In this document: positions 1-10,125 of the stretch, piece after piece
How the letters are laid out: each line of letters opens with the position of its first letter
How positions within the stretch are numbered: position 1 is the first letter of the stretch
Origin: Diplolepis rosae
Taxonomy: Eukaryota > Arthropoda > Insecta > Hymenoptera > Diplolepididae
NCBI GenBank assembly: GCA_030998225.1
Contig: JAPYXD010000553.1
Span: forward strand, 5,890,001 to 5,954,000
Length of the DNA stretch: 64,000 nt
Reading direction: 5' to 3'
Notes under the pieces: model-generated
The model's input: the letters and a program-made list of their open reading frames with translations, nothing else
Told to the model about the DNA's origin: nothing
Database searches by the model: none
Translations under genes and position numbers: made by a program

Positions 1-269
1 GTGCGTTCATATAAAGATATATTTTTACATCTTATAACTTTAAATGTTTTCGATGATTGTTTATCATGAGGTTTGTCGATGTACTGGCGAAGATTACAGC
101 TAGGTTTCGTGTAGGTTGCTTGATTTGGTGTGCGAGCGCCTGTTAGTTATTTTTCAAGAAATTAATAATTTTTCGTTCTATACAATTTATGCTTTTGACA
201 TTACTTGCTCTCGGAATCGCATTTTGGATTTTTTATAATTTCTATCAATATCTTTCAGACTCTTTAATC

Positions 270-1244
270 ATGCAAGACAATAGTGACCAGGTGGATCCTG
301 GGCAGGCGGAGCTTCCCGGAATTCTTGAGTGACTCGCTGGTCACGTGGACTCTTACCGTGTCCCAAAGATTCCTAAGTTTTTCCGTGAAGACCCGCAATG
401 TTGGTTTTTCCAGGTTGAAGCTTCTTTTGCGGATGCACGCATCATCACGGAGACAACAAAAGCGCACTCAATTATTGCCAAATTGGATACAGATACTATC
501 CCTCACATTAGGGATATTATCACAGCGGTGCCACGACCAATTGATCAATATACTCAGATCAAGAATAGGTTAATCTCTGCTTTTTCTAAATCTTCCGAAA
601 CACGTCTTCGTCAACTCCTTAGGGGTGAGGTGTTTTCTGAGGGAAAGTCATCGCTTCTTCTCAATCGTTTACGCGGTTCAAACAATGAAGTCTGTTCAGA
701 TCATGTACTCAAGGCCATTTTTCTTGATCAATTACCCTCGTCCATCAGAGCGGTTCTTGTAATGTCTGATCGCGACGATTTTCAATTTTTCGCCGACATG
801 GCTGACAGGGTTGCTGAGGAATCGAGACCATTGGATTTCCAATCATCGTCCATCTCCTCCGGTGCTCAGACACTTCAGCCCATGGTTGCCGCCGCTGCTG
901 GTCCTGCTTTTTCATCTGAACTTTCTCAGAGGGTCGACCGGCTTTCGCAACAACTAAACCGTCTTATGAAGGAATTTCGCGGCCCTCATCTTAGAAAAGT
1001 ACGTGATAGGTCACGTTCTGCTTCCAACTTTCGGAACAGACGTAACCGTTCTCGGAGCAGATATTCTAACCTCTGTTTTTATCATAAAAGATTTGGCACT
1101 AAAGCCGTCAAATGTGTGCAGCCGTGTTCTTGGAGTGTTTCTATTGTCTCGGAAAACTCAATCAGCCTGCTCGTGTGGAGACTATCGGTTCAGAAATTGA
1201 ATCTTCTAAACGTCTCCATATTCGTGATCGTGACTCCGTATTAG
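270..1244 (+). pseudogene. gypsy gag relic
   Basis: A frame starting with ATG at 270 (MQDNSDQVDPGQAELPG) is stopped by TGA at 330 and then continues in the same frame to 1244. The region around 360-840 (VPKIPKFFREDPQCWFFQVEA, then FLDQLPSSIRAVL) is the capsid-type domain found in many insect gypsy gag proteins. It is followed by a basic Arg/Ser tail and a variant zinc-binding segment (CFYHKRFGTKAVKC) near 1075-1120. Retroelement gag packages the element RNA into particles. The internal stop makes this copy non-functional. Confidence 0.8.
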
Positions 1245-1666
1245 TGTTTTTAATCGACACAGGTTCCGATATTACCTTGTTACCTGCTGATAAAAGGACT
1301 ATAAATAACCGGCCTAACGACTTAATCCTTTTCGCCGCCAATAACTCTCGTGTGCTTACTTATGGCACTAAGCGCTTATCGCTAAACTTAAATTTGCGCC
1401 GCAAATTTTCATGGAATTTCGGTGTGGCCGCAGTTCCAAACCCTATCATTGAGGCCGATCTGTTGGCTTATTACCATCTTGTGCCTTATCTTCATAAGTC
1501 ACGCTTGGTTGCCACGACCACTGGTCTTGGTGCCGTTGGATTCTTAAAATTCTGCAGCTGTTTTCAGCGTCAGCTCAATAGATCGTTCGGCAGCTTAGTC
1601 CGGGATTCTATCGTAATTCCCGGAGATTACTGGCTTTTCTCAGATCTCAAAAATGAGGGTTTGTGA
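1112..1666 (+). pseudogene. gypsy retropepsin (aspartic protease) relic
   Basis: This frame overlaps the end of gag in a different reading phase, as expected for a gag-pol junction. It carries the retropepsin signature VFLIDTGSDITLLPA near 1245-1290, with the catalytic Asp at about 1256. A flap-like segment and the segment PIIEADLLAYY follow. Family proteases cleave the Gag-Pol polyprotein. A further frame change at about 1653-1666 leads into the RT-preceding peptide, so the polyprotein is broken. Confidence 0.75.
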
Positions 1667-1844
1667 TGTTCAACATCATATCATCACCAAGGGACCTCCA
1701 GTGTTCGAGAGAGCCCGACGTTTGTCTCCGGACAAACTCCTGGTTGCTAAACAGATGTTTCGTCAGATGCTGGATGACGGTGTTGAATATGTTGAGTTGA
1801 CTCTTTTATTGACGAATTCAATAATTTCATACACCTTTCAATGA
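1653..1844 (+). pseudogene. gypsy pol, N-terminal edge of reverse transcriptase
   Basis: The peptide HHIITKGPPVFERARRLSPDK, then LLVAKQMFRQMLDDGV, is the conserved segment just upstream of the RT fingers in gypsy pol proteins. Coding similarity ends near 1795; the remaining codons to 1844 look like unrelated flank. No RT catalytic motif is present, so this fragment has no enzyme function. Confidence 0.7.
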
Positions 1845-1879
1845 AAGCTTCTAAAAAAAGTTGTCGAAATTCTCATTGA

Positions 1880-2092
1880 CTGATTTTTTATAATTATACT
1901 ACGAGTAATAATATATGCTTTTAGAAATCTTTAACGCACGTTTTTATACTTTACCCTACACTTCTGAATTTCACTCAATTTTGATTCATTCCTGAACGTT
2001 TAATACATCATAAATAATCACAGTGATACTAAATTACTTCTACCTTGTTTATATGTCCCAACTTTGATCGAAAGTTGAGTAAAATTACTTGG
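1880..2092 (+). mobile_element. CACGG-ended CACTA/EnSpm-type element, right-end fragment (N3)
   Basis: This stretch matches the right end of the element at 50303-52092 over about 210 bp, including the shared run around ACTACGAGTAATAATATAT and TGAGTAAAATTACTT. It lacks the last 25 or so bases (the CTCCGTG terminus), so it is a truncated copy. It has no coding potential. Confidence 0.7.
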
Positions 2093-2094
2093 CT

Positions 2095-2535
2095 CGACCA
2101 GGGAGGAACCAGGTAGAAACCATTTTTAGTATGACAACTTTAAATTTGGTTCTATTTGCCAGATAGAAACCAGGTAGAGTGTACTTCTCTGCCTCAACAA
2201 CCATCTCCAGCATCGGGTGCCTTCTAGGAATCTGTTAGAAATCATTTTTGGTATTTGTCAATTTTGAATTTCTGGTTCTATTTGCCGGATAGAAACCTCG
2301 TAGGGCCGGGTAAAAAGTAATTCTTTGCCCCAACAGCTATCTCTAACATCAGCTGTCTTCTAGGGACCGGGTAGAAAACGGGTAGAAACCATTCATGGTA
2401 TTTGTCAATTTTGAATTTTTGGTTCTATTTGGCGGATAGAAACCGGGTAGAAACCATTTTTAGTATGTCAATTTTGAATTTCTTGTTCTACTTGCTGGAT
2501 AGAAACCGGGTAGGGCAGAGGTAGAATATTAGCTA
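2095..2535 (+). repeat. imperfect minisatellite with GGGTAGAAACC core
   Basis: Repeated core phrases GATAGAAACCNGGTAG, GTAGAAACCATTTTTAGTAT and TGTCAATTTTGAATTT recur with variable spacing; GATAGAAACC occurs near 2161, 2287, 2435 and 2500. The units are diverged and partly deleted, so this is an old tandem array and not a recent expansion. Confidence 0.75.
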
Positions 2536-2949
2536 CAGTTCTTTTTTGTGGTCACTGCCAGGGTAGTATCTGACATTTTAAGCAGGGAATATTTAGAAAC
2601 CTTGATTTTGACTAAAAATTCCTATAAATTAGAACAATAATTCTTAATATTAGCACACTCTTTTTGGCGTCCATGACTAGGGTGAAATTCGCCCCCACAC
2701 ATGTAGAGGTTTAACGCATGTTCTGACGTTGTGGAGTAACGTTAATTTTTTGTAGAGTTCTTAAGATTACTGGAAATGTTGGGGACGTGTAAACGAAATT
2801 ATTTTGCCAGGAAATTGTGAATGCCTCTCTAGCGATGGAATCAGAATCTTGTATCCAAGAAACGTATCTGGGACATTTCGTCTTATCGCTGTTAGCAAAG
2901 AGGCCCATTTCTGGTTGGCCAAACGCTCGAATTATTTTCCTTTAGGCAG

Positions 2950-3485
2950 AACTGAACAGCTAGATTTCTGTATCTGTTTTTGAGTGATGTGATTCTTCAT
3001 CCCAAAAAACTGACGCTATCACCTTCTCAGCAGATAGAACGCTTTTCGCCTTTTTCGGAGCCGGTTCTCCTCGCCTGCTTCACAGTTTTGATTGCTGTTT
3101 CGTTTTTTTCATTTTTCATGGATCCAAATTTCGTTTATTGTTACAAGATGCCGTAAAAAATTAGCTGAATTCTTAAACAGTTGCAAACATTCGTTAAACG
3201 TTCGCATGCGATTTCTTTTTTGCTCTAGAGTGAGCAAACTCGACACCTATTGTGTGCACAGTTTTTTCATGTGCAATTTATAATGCAAAATAGAATGTAC
3301 CCGGTCACTTAAGATGCCTACGGCCTCTGTTAAACTCATGCACTTTGACTCGCCTATCGGTTAAAACGATATCGCGGACTTTGTCAATGTTTTCTGGCGT
3401 CACAGCTGATTTTGCAGTTTCCGGACGTGGTGCGTCTTCGATGCCTATATTCTGCCTCGCTTGAATAAATTTACCCAAAGTCTTA
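2950..3485 (-). pseudogene. old mariner transposase relic
   Basis: Read on the minus strand, 3480-3320 gives GIEDAPRPETAKSAVTPENI, followed by a segment with DKVRDIVLTDRRVKVHE. This is the inter-helix linker and second helix-turn-helix region of mariner transposases. Further along, 3060-2985 gives KKAKSVLSAEKVIASVFWDE, the segment after the first catalytic Asp. The part between them, including the first Asp, is missing, and frames change repeatedly. No terminal repeats are recognisable. It differs from the other mariners in the window, so it is a third lineage and the most decayed. Confidence 0.6.
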
Positions 3486-3489
3486 CTAT

Positions 3490-5082
3490 CTCATAGGAAG
3501 GATATTTGTTGCGTTTTTGGTTTTAAATTCGGGTCACAACTGCTGTTCGGCGTTGGCGCACAGTTAGGCAAAAGAGGTATCTATGGACAAATCAGTCAAC
3601 ACGCCACAATTTTAATCTAATTTTAATGATTTTTTCTAAATCAAAGCTAATAAAACTCTCCATAGATCTGTAGTGGCAGATTTTTGAAAAATACTTCATT
3701 TAAATTTTTATATAAGAAAAAAAAATAGAATTTAAAATATTTTTTTATTTAATAGAGCACTTTTTTTCGAAATTTTTTTGATTGACATTCTGATAACCAG
3801 AATCAGTGAAACAACTTTCTAGAAATAACCTCCAGCGTGATTAGTAGATTGGACAATATTTTTATATTATTATGAACAATTTAGTTAATAAATGTGTTTT
3901 GTGTAGAATTAGCTTCTTTTTGTTGCTTGAACCTGTATTTTTCAGAGGAAAATTGTGTAAAATGAAGTTTAATTAGAAACTAAACAAAAGCAAATAATAT
4001 CTAGTCTTTGTTCAAACAAATTTTATGAACAAATCCACATTTCGGCTATTCTTTAAAAAATTTAATTCGTTTAATATGGAGCTGTGATTGCAAATATCTT
4101 GTCAATGGTATTTCGCACAACCATTTTCAATTATTCAAACAATTTTAAATAACAAATGCGTAACTTTGTCGGTTTTCACTACAAAGATTTCGATTTTTTC
4201 GTGAAACCAAGTGATATTCTTTGGCCTTTGAGTATTATACTAATCAGAGATGATTTTTTGCTGTTATTTTTTTTGCACCATTTATAATCTTTGTTTCTAG
4301 CCCCTTGAACTTCTTCCGGAAGTTCCCCCGATATGTATCACGAAAGAAGTAAAGATTCTTGCACCGTGAATGAGAATTTTGTGTACTAAAGCAGGAATAT
4401 ACTTGTATATGCCTGCTTTAGAAATACCAACTGTAGTGTTTTATATAAATTTCTGCAGTTTCAGTAGCAAAGTTGTGAAATAGCTCAGTGTCAAGTGCTT
4501 TACCGCATGCCAAAAGTTGCAGAATTTTGTATAGCTCGTTTTCCATCTTTGAAAATCGCTTTCCGGACCATATTTGATTTTTAATTTCAAGTTCTTTACA
4601 TAGTCAGGTGGTACATCCTCAATATTCTCTCAGCTGTATGATACAGTTATCCCTGAAGTTCTAGAGTAGCACCTGTTTCATTAATATCAATTGGCGAAAT
4701 TAATAGTTTGAGGAACGTATTCTTGAAGATCGAGAATCCATTGCTTCCAGAAGCACAAGCTCTGTTTCTTTATCCTCATAATGATGGGTCATAACAGTAA
4801 ATGGAATTACGATGACGAATTTCTATCTAATAGAAAATTATCGATTCAAATTTTCGAAATGTTAATTAAATTTGTTTAAACAATTACAAATCTCTTTACA
4901 AAATTACGAACGTTCTTTATTTATAAAATTTTTGTCGGATCTACGCCAGGTTATTGAAAAATAATCAATCCACCGGATTATCTTGTTGAGAAATGATCCT
5001 GTACCATTTCTTATCTCCTATCACGTGAAGGAACAGTTTGACTTTAGGAGACAATACTAATTTATTAATTATAATTTAATTA
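3490..5082. other. AT-rich intergenic stretch
   Basis: No coding region, RNA gene or recognisable element is visible. A minus-strand stretch around 4620-4440 can be read for about 60 codons without a stop, but I recognise no family in it. The rest is homopolymer-rich AT sequence. Confidence 0.5.
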
Positions 5083-6120
5083 TTAGATCTATAGCTTAAT
5101 TCGTGCGGTTTTTTTTTCAAAATTTGAATGTTTATTTAAGAAAAACATGTACAATAGTATTATTCAAAGTATTGCCCATCTGAAGCTATGACTTTTTCCC
5201 ATCTTTCTGGCAATTTGTGGATTCCATCCCAAAAGAACTGCGCCGGCTTGTCGGCCAAGAATAAATCAAGCCAATTTTATATACCTTGTTCTGATGTGAA
5301 CCGCATATTCCGGGCGTTTTTGGCTATTGCTCTCTTTAAACAGATTAATTGTGTTCGGTAGCGTTCTCCATTGATGGTTTCACCCGGTTTTAGCAGCTCA
5401 TAATACAGCACACTCTTCTGATCCCACCAAATACAGAGCATTACCTTCGCGCCATGGACATTCGGCTTTGCCGTTGATTTGGCTGGTTGGCCGGGTTTCA
5501 CTTATGATTTTTTGCGCTTGAGGTTGTCGTAATGGACCCATGTTTCATCACCAGTAATAATCCGATGCAAAACTGACTTATTTTTGTGGCGTTCCAGCAG
5601 CATTTCGGACATGCAAAACCGCTGTTCAACGTCTCTCGGCTTGAGGTCATGTGGGACCCAATTTCCTTGCTTTTGAATGTATCCGGTTGCTTTTACACGT
5701 TTTGAAATGGATGCTTGAGTGACTCCCAAAGATTCTGCGAGCTCTTCTTGTGTTTGGCAACAATCTTCATCGAGTAATGCTTCCAGTTCTTCATCTTCAA
5801 ACTTTTTTGGCTGCCCAGGACGTTCTTCGTCTTCCAAGCCAAAATCACCACTTTTAAGTCGTGCAAACCACTTTTGGCACGTTTCCTCATTAAAGTAATG
5901 AAGAAGAACTCCCCGCAAATACACTTTTTCAGGCAAAAAGTTCGACATATTTGAGTGAAAGAAAATTATTCTTGTTTACGCTTCAAATGAATGACATATA
6001 CTGAAAAAGACGCAGAATGACAGTAGCTTTCCATCGCACGTTCGGAATATTGGAACGATGGAATAATAATCAAGCTACGTCATCTCTTAGCAAACCGCAC
6101 GAATTAAGTTATAGATTCAA
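5083..6120 (-). mobile_element. mariner element A, internally deleted
   Basis: The element has terminal inverted repeats of about 26 bp or more (5' TTAGATCTATAGCTTAATTC at the left, matching the inverse of the right end at 6095-6120) and a TA on each side (5081-5082 and 6121-6122). It contains a minus-strand transposase relic. At 1038 bp it is shorter than copies B and C because a central coding block is gone. It cannot move on its own but its ends look usable. Confidence 0.9.
5160..5948 (-). pseudogene. mariner transposase relic (copy A)
   Basis: The start at 5948 gives MSNFLPEKVYLRGVLLHYFN, typical of the mellifera/cecropia-like group of mariner transposases. The DNA-binding part and first catalytic Asp (TGDETWVHYD) are present, but a stop follows at about 5502 (KRKKS*). 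The later part (CIWWDQKSVLYYELLKPGE) jumps from KRAIAK to SEQGI, removing the second and third catalytic Asp. About 24 codons are also missing in the N-terminal helix-turn-helix (FNEETCQKW) compared with copy C. The protein is inactive. Confidence 0.9.
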
Positions 6121-6196
6121 TATCTTATAGTTACTAACAGTAAATTACTATCAATGAAGAACTGATATTTTGAAGTATCTTGAAATAGTATATTAT

Positions 6197-6382
6197 GTGC
6201 CTAGGCACACAATGAGGGTGATTGCGTGACGAGCGACAATGCTCGCAGGAGATCGAAGCCAATGCGTAGCTGAGGCAAAGCCGAGACGAAGTCGAGACAA
6301 AGCCGAGACGAATCCGAGGCGCGATCAGTTCTGCGAGCATTGTCGCGAGTCTCGCAATGTCCCGAATTGTGTGCATTGGCAC
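6197..6382. mobile_element. 186-bp MITE with long inverted repeats
   Basis: The left end (GTGCCTAGGCACACAATGAG) is an imperfect inverse of the right end (GTGCCAATGCACACAATTCG read inward), and the similarity continues through GCGACAATGCTCGCAG, giving arms of about 60 bp. The centre holds a short tandem series of GCCGAGACRAA units. There is no coding capacity. A target duplication could not be assigned with certainty. This is a fold-back type non-autonomous DNA element of unknown superfamily. Confidence 0.65.
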
Positions 6383-6390
6383 ATATTCTA

Positions 6391-6735
6391 TTTTATGTGA
6401 CTGTGGTGCGGATACCAGTTTTTATGCATACATTGGAATCTAATCTAATACTTATTGTAGTTGTTTGCTGCGCTAGTTGTACGAAGCGGGCGCAAATTGG
6501 CGACTAGTCCCGGCCATTTTGATTTTATCGGTCTTGTGTAGTAGTCAGTGCTAACGCTGTACGAAGAAGAAGTGAGAAGAAGAAGAATAAGAAATAGATT
6601 GCGTTCCGCTGTAAGACTATAATGCGCATGCGCAGTTCAATTTCTACATTGTATTCCTCTGTAACGGAATATACAACATTGCTTTACTCTCAGCTGTAAC
6701 GGAAAAACGAGTTTCCGCAGCTGAGGCACATAAAA
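6391..6735. repeat. possible second terminal-inverted-repeat unit
   Basis: TTTTATGTG near 6391 and CACATAAAA near 6727 are inverted and lie within a longer imperfect match that includes TGCGG. The interior contains the palindrome around ATGCGCATGCGCA and repeated TGTAACGGA phrases. This could be an old MITE, but the match is short and imperfect. Confidence 0.35.
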
Positions 6736-7767
6736 TTCTTTATGGCTTACTCATTACCAATGACAGCAATGACATTCAGAGTTTAGTTGAATATTTGCAA
6801 AAATAGTATACTCTTGATAGCATGCGCCGAAAAATAGTAAGTGGTAACTTGTTTAAAAAATTCTTTGCTTAATTCCAACAACAAAAATGAAAAATGTCTC
6901 TTTATAAGAAAAATAATTTTGAGAAACGATATAAAAGAATATAAAGAATATAAAGAAGAGCATCACTTTGTCTTCATGGTAATCATTCATATGGTAATGA
7001 GTAATTGAGTCACACCGCATGTCGGTAATGCAGTAATGCTGTACTAATAACGTACGAAGCTCAGACACATAGGGCTAAGGGGTTATGGGATTGATGGGTT
7101 GAGGGGGTCATGGGTCATTAAGGTCATTTTTGGAGGTCATGAAAAAACCTGACGTCATAGGCAACATTTTCTTTACAAAGAGTTCAATGCGACACAAAAG
7201 TGTGACGTCTGTATCAGTTGTTTCAAATCCAAATTAACTGCTGTCAAAAGTGAATAAGGATTGGTTTAAATCGCCTTTCATCCAAGATCGTTCCTAAGAT
7301 ATCTTTTTCTTCTTTTTTGGTTATTAATTAATTTCCCCATCAAGCTCACCGTATTCATCTTCAGAAATATACTCAGGAAGTTGAGATTATGAATTTAAAT
7401 TTAAATCTATTTTGAATTCAAGATTCGCATACACTTCTTCTGTTGCATCAGTCATTTTTGAGGAGTAAAAAAATAAAAAGAAAACAAACAATAGTAACAG
7501 AAACTGAAAGCAAGACTGAACGATGAATTAGTGAATATGCCTGGGTGAGAGTGAGCCTGTACAAAAAAAATTAAATACATAAGCAAATATGAACTTCATG
7601 AATATTGAATGTTTGTACCTGCGGACCATTTCCACGGTGGTCATATTTACTTACATATCTGTAGTTTGAAGTTGGCTCAGACTATTTACAAAAAAAAAAT
7701 TGTGCGATTTAAAAGGAAAGATAGGTATCTTTGTTTTAGTAAATAAACGACTTTTGATGACAAATTA
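6736..7767. other. AT-rich stretch without a gene
   Basis: No coding region or element ends recognised. A G-rich passage at 7080-7140 (GGTTATGGGATTGATGGGTT) resembles a passage near 20545 but is too short to classify. Confidence 0.4.
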
Positions 7768-7771
7768 TTAA

Positions 7772-7842
7772 CCCTTTTAGTGCCAAACAACAATATATCG
7801 TTGCATATACAATGGTATGGCCGTTGCTTGGCACTAAAAAGG
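7772..7842. mobile_element. 71-bp piggyBac-type MITE
   Basis: The ends CCCTTTTAGTGCCAA and its inverse are flanked on both sides by TTAA (7768-7771 and 7843-7846), which is the target site of piggyBac-type elements. CC plus TTAA is the usual terminus of that superfamily. The whole unit folds into a near-perfect hairpin and has no coding capacity. Confidence 0.8.
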
Positions 7843-8249
7843 TTAATATTGTTCAATACATAACTATGTGTTCAGTTCTCAATATTGTTTTATAAGCCTG
7901 AACGCAATATTATCAAGTGGCGACAAAAATATAAAAGCTTTTCAATAATAATTAATCAATAATTCCTTTATAGGCAAATAGTTTTATATCAATCTATTTA
8001 TTCAAAAAACATTCCTTGTATTTTATAATTAGAATGACATCATGCGTAAATGCGCGTCAATTTTAGAAAATAAATCATATATCGATTTTTTAAACTTAAC
8101 TAATTACCAGGATTATTTCAATGGAAGGACATTTATGGAGATTTATAGATAGAATTATGAGAAAATCGATAATGCATAGAAATGGAATATTTTTTAGTAA
8201 GTGTGAGGCAACATTAATAACTTGTATTCACTTCATATATAAATGCAAA

Positions 8250-8437
8250 TTAGGTAATGATTGCATAAGTTGGTGCAGTTAAGACACCACAATTATTATT
8301 TTTCTGAGCCATAAGAATGTAACCATCGTTGCCCCAGTAATTCGACCATGAATTCTTCACGAGCCAAAAGCCTTTTCCGTTTATGGTTCCGTAGCCAACA
8401 GCTAAAACTGCATGATCCAAAGAATTTTCCGTATTTC
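8250..8437 (-). CDS. 26-29-p: 26/29-kDa-type cysteine proteinase, last exon
   Basis: The final coding exon of a papain-family (C1A) cysteine proteinase. It encodes NTENSLDHAVLAVGYGTING and then GFWLVKNSWSNYWGNDGY, with the catalytic His in LDHAV and the catalytic Asn in VKNSW, and ends ...TYAIIT with a TAA stop at 8250-8252. The acceptor AG lies at 8438-8439 and the exon enters in phase 1, matching the donor of the exon at 8641-8830 across a 203-bp intron. The sequence fits the insect 26/29-kDa proteinase (Drosophila 26-29-p), a secreted or lysosomal hemocyte proteinase. I rate the identity from remembered family sequence, not from a search. Confidence 0.88.
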
Positions 8438-8640
8438 CTTCAAATAAATTAGTGAAATATGAATAAAATATCAATACGAAATAGAACGGATAAATAGAAC
8501 TTTAGTACTTTAATAGAACTTTAATAATATATATTTAAAGAAGTATTTATTTATTTTGATATTGCTTTAAGAGGATAGATAATTTGCAATTGAGAATTTT
8601 TCAATTAAAAAGTATGTAATATATATATTTCTTTGCTTAC

Positions 8641-8830
8641 CACATTCAGGATCGTAATAAACACCATTTGAGTAGAATGAAAACGTTTTATGAGAGGCGT
8701 CAATGGCTACAGAAACAGGTCCGTTTTTGAAAAGTGCAACCTTCATTGCATCGACGCTTCCCGGAGTAACATTAACAAATCCAGATATTTTCGCTGCAGT
8801 CGTTACATTATTTATATGACAATATCCATC
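8641..8830 (-). CDS. 26-29-p: 26/29-kDa-type cysteine proteinase, second-last exon
   Basis: This exon encodes DGYCHINNVTTAAKISGFVN, then VTPGSVDAMKVALFKNGPVS and ASHKTFSFYSNGVYYDPEC, the middle of the C1A catalytic domain, where GPVSVAID precedes the active-site His region. The acceptor (TTCAG) ends at 8831 and the donor GTAAG begins at 8640, in phase 1, so it joins cleanly to the last exon. Upstream it must join the exon at 34099-34227 (phase 0), which leaves an intron of 25,268 bp filled with transposons. Confidence 0.88.
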
Positions 8831-9001
8831 CTGAATAAAAATGAAAATATAATTTTTTTTAATTTTTCTAACTCTATTATTTATTTACAGAGAGCGGATG
8901 AGCACAATATGATGTAAAATATAGAGCATGAATCAGGCTCTCCCATTGCGGAAAACACAAGATAAAAAAAGACATCGTATTAACTTGGGCGAGTAATAGT
9001 A

Positions 9002-9493
9002 CACTGAGAGAAAAGTCAAGGTTTAAAAGGAATAATCTTCATGCTTTTGGAGCTTGTAATTTTTATATGTTTTCAAACCATGAATTTCACGTGTTATATT
9101 GGTGAATTCATTCTTCGAAAGCAAGAAATCTATTCACGAAACAAAAGGAGGGCATCCATGCTTTAGCCACATGGGCTTCGTGGTCTGAAATCACGTAATC
9201 CATCCTTTAAAAGCTTGCGATGAGTCCAAGCTTCTATATCCCATGAGCTCAACCGTTTGGAACTGTGAATCTCAAGCTTTCGGACTGTAAGCTATTTCCT
9301 GCTTCTGCCCTGTGCTACTCATGCCTCTAAAGGATGAGATTCCTGCTGCAAAAGTATGAGTGCGTTGCATTTCGAGCATGGAAACTTTCCATGCTTTAAA
9401 AGCATGATTTTCTCCTTGAACAGGATTGGTCTTTCCAAGCTTTTGAAGCGTGGGATGTTTCCATCCTTTCAAGGCTTGATTTTTCTCTCAGTG
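9002..9493. mobile_element. CACTG-ended CACTA/EnSpm-type non-autonomous element
   Basis: The ends CACTGAGAGAAAA...TCAAG and their inverse (TTTTCTCTCAGTG at 9481-9493) form imperfect inverted repeats of about 29 bp, flanked by TA (9000-9001 and 9494-9495). CACTA/G termini define the CACTA/EnSpm superfamily. Inside, short phrases built on CATGCTTT and AAGCATG/AAAGGATG recur in both orientations, like the subterminal repeats of that superfamily. There is no coding capacity. It lies in the 25-kb proteinase intron. Confidence 0.75.
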
Positions 9494-9889
9494 TAGTATT
9501 TTGGATCGCTGAATACAAATTAAAAGTCAGAAAAGCTCCATTACCCTCCAGCTTTGATAAAATCACCAAAAAAAGCTCCGAAACCCCGAAAACTTGGCAT
9601 CTTGGTCACCATATACTTATGTATTTATAGCTGCCGATCATGGTATTAGTGCCAATGAAGCTTCATAATCGTCGAGTTTTGAAGAAATCATCCGTAAAAG
9701 CTCTGAGAACCGTGAAAAATAAATTTCATGTACTGCAAGCGATATATCCTGAGATTTGCGAATTCAATAATATATTACACTGAACTTCAATTCGCTGAGT
9801 ACAATTACGATGCTGCTGAACCTCTATAACCCACCACTTTGAAAAATGACCCATGTAATAGACATGAAATGAATATAATTTAAAAAATC

Positions 9890-10012
9890 TGCCCGCTTCG
9901 CGGGCACATTCTCATCGCGCGCTCCGCGCGCAGCTCGCTTCGGTCGCAAGTTTGAGCGCGCCCAGGGCGCGCGAACTGATCGTCGCGCTTCACGCTCGGT
10001 CTTGTGCTCTTC
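9890..10012. repeat. GC-rich block of nested hairpins
   Basis: A 123-bp GC-rich island in AT-rich DNA. It contains back-to-back palindromes: GCCCGCTTCGCGGGC (9891-9905), GCGCGCTCCGCGCGC, GCTCGCTTCGGTCGC and GCGCGCCCAGGGCGCGC. A related phrase, GCTCGCGCTTCGCGCTCG, sits at 36740, and CACATTCTCATC precedes both. It is therefore part of a dispersed repeat and not a CpG-island promoter. Confidence 0.7.
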
Positions 10013-10125
10013 GCATACATTTAAGTATATTTCTTATAATTTAATACTGAATCTCAAACCAATTTTATAATATTAAAGATGATGTAAATTACTCATTTTT
10101 TCAAATTCACTAAATTTGTTTTTGA

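Larger units (their letters stand above)
260..1795 (+). mobile_element. Ty3/gypsy retrotransposon relic (gag, protease, start of RT)
   Basis: Reading left to right the block encodes a capsid-type gag, a zinc-binding gag tail, a retropepsin with DTGSD, and the short stretch that precedes reverse transcriptase (HHIITKGPPVFERARRLSP). This order is that of insect Ty3/gypsy elements. The similarity stops near 1795, just before the RT core, so RT, RNase H, integrase and the 3' LTR are missing. No LTR could be placed upstream; positions 1-259 show only AT-rich sequence that may be leader. Confidence 0.8.

Noticed and set aside
9890..10012. Bacterial or viral horizontal transfer because of high GC and hairpins
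   Set aside because: Related phrases occur inside repeat copies P1 and P2 in the same window, so it is a dispersed repeat of this genome.
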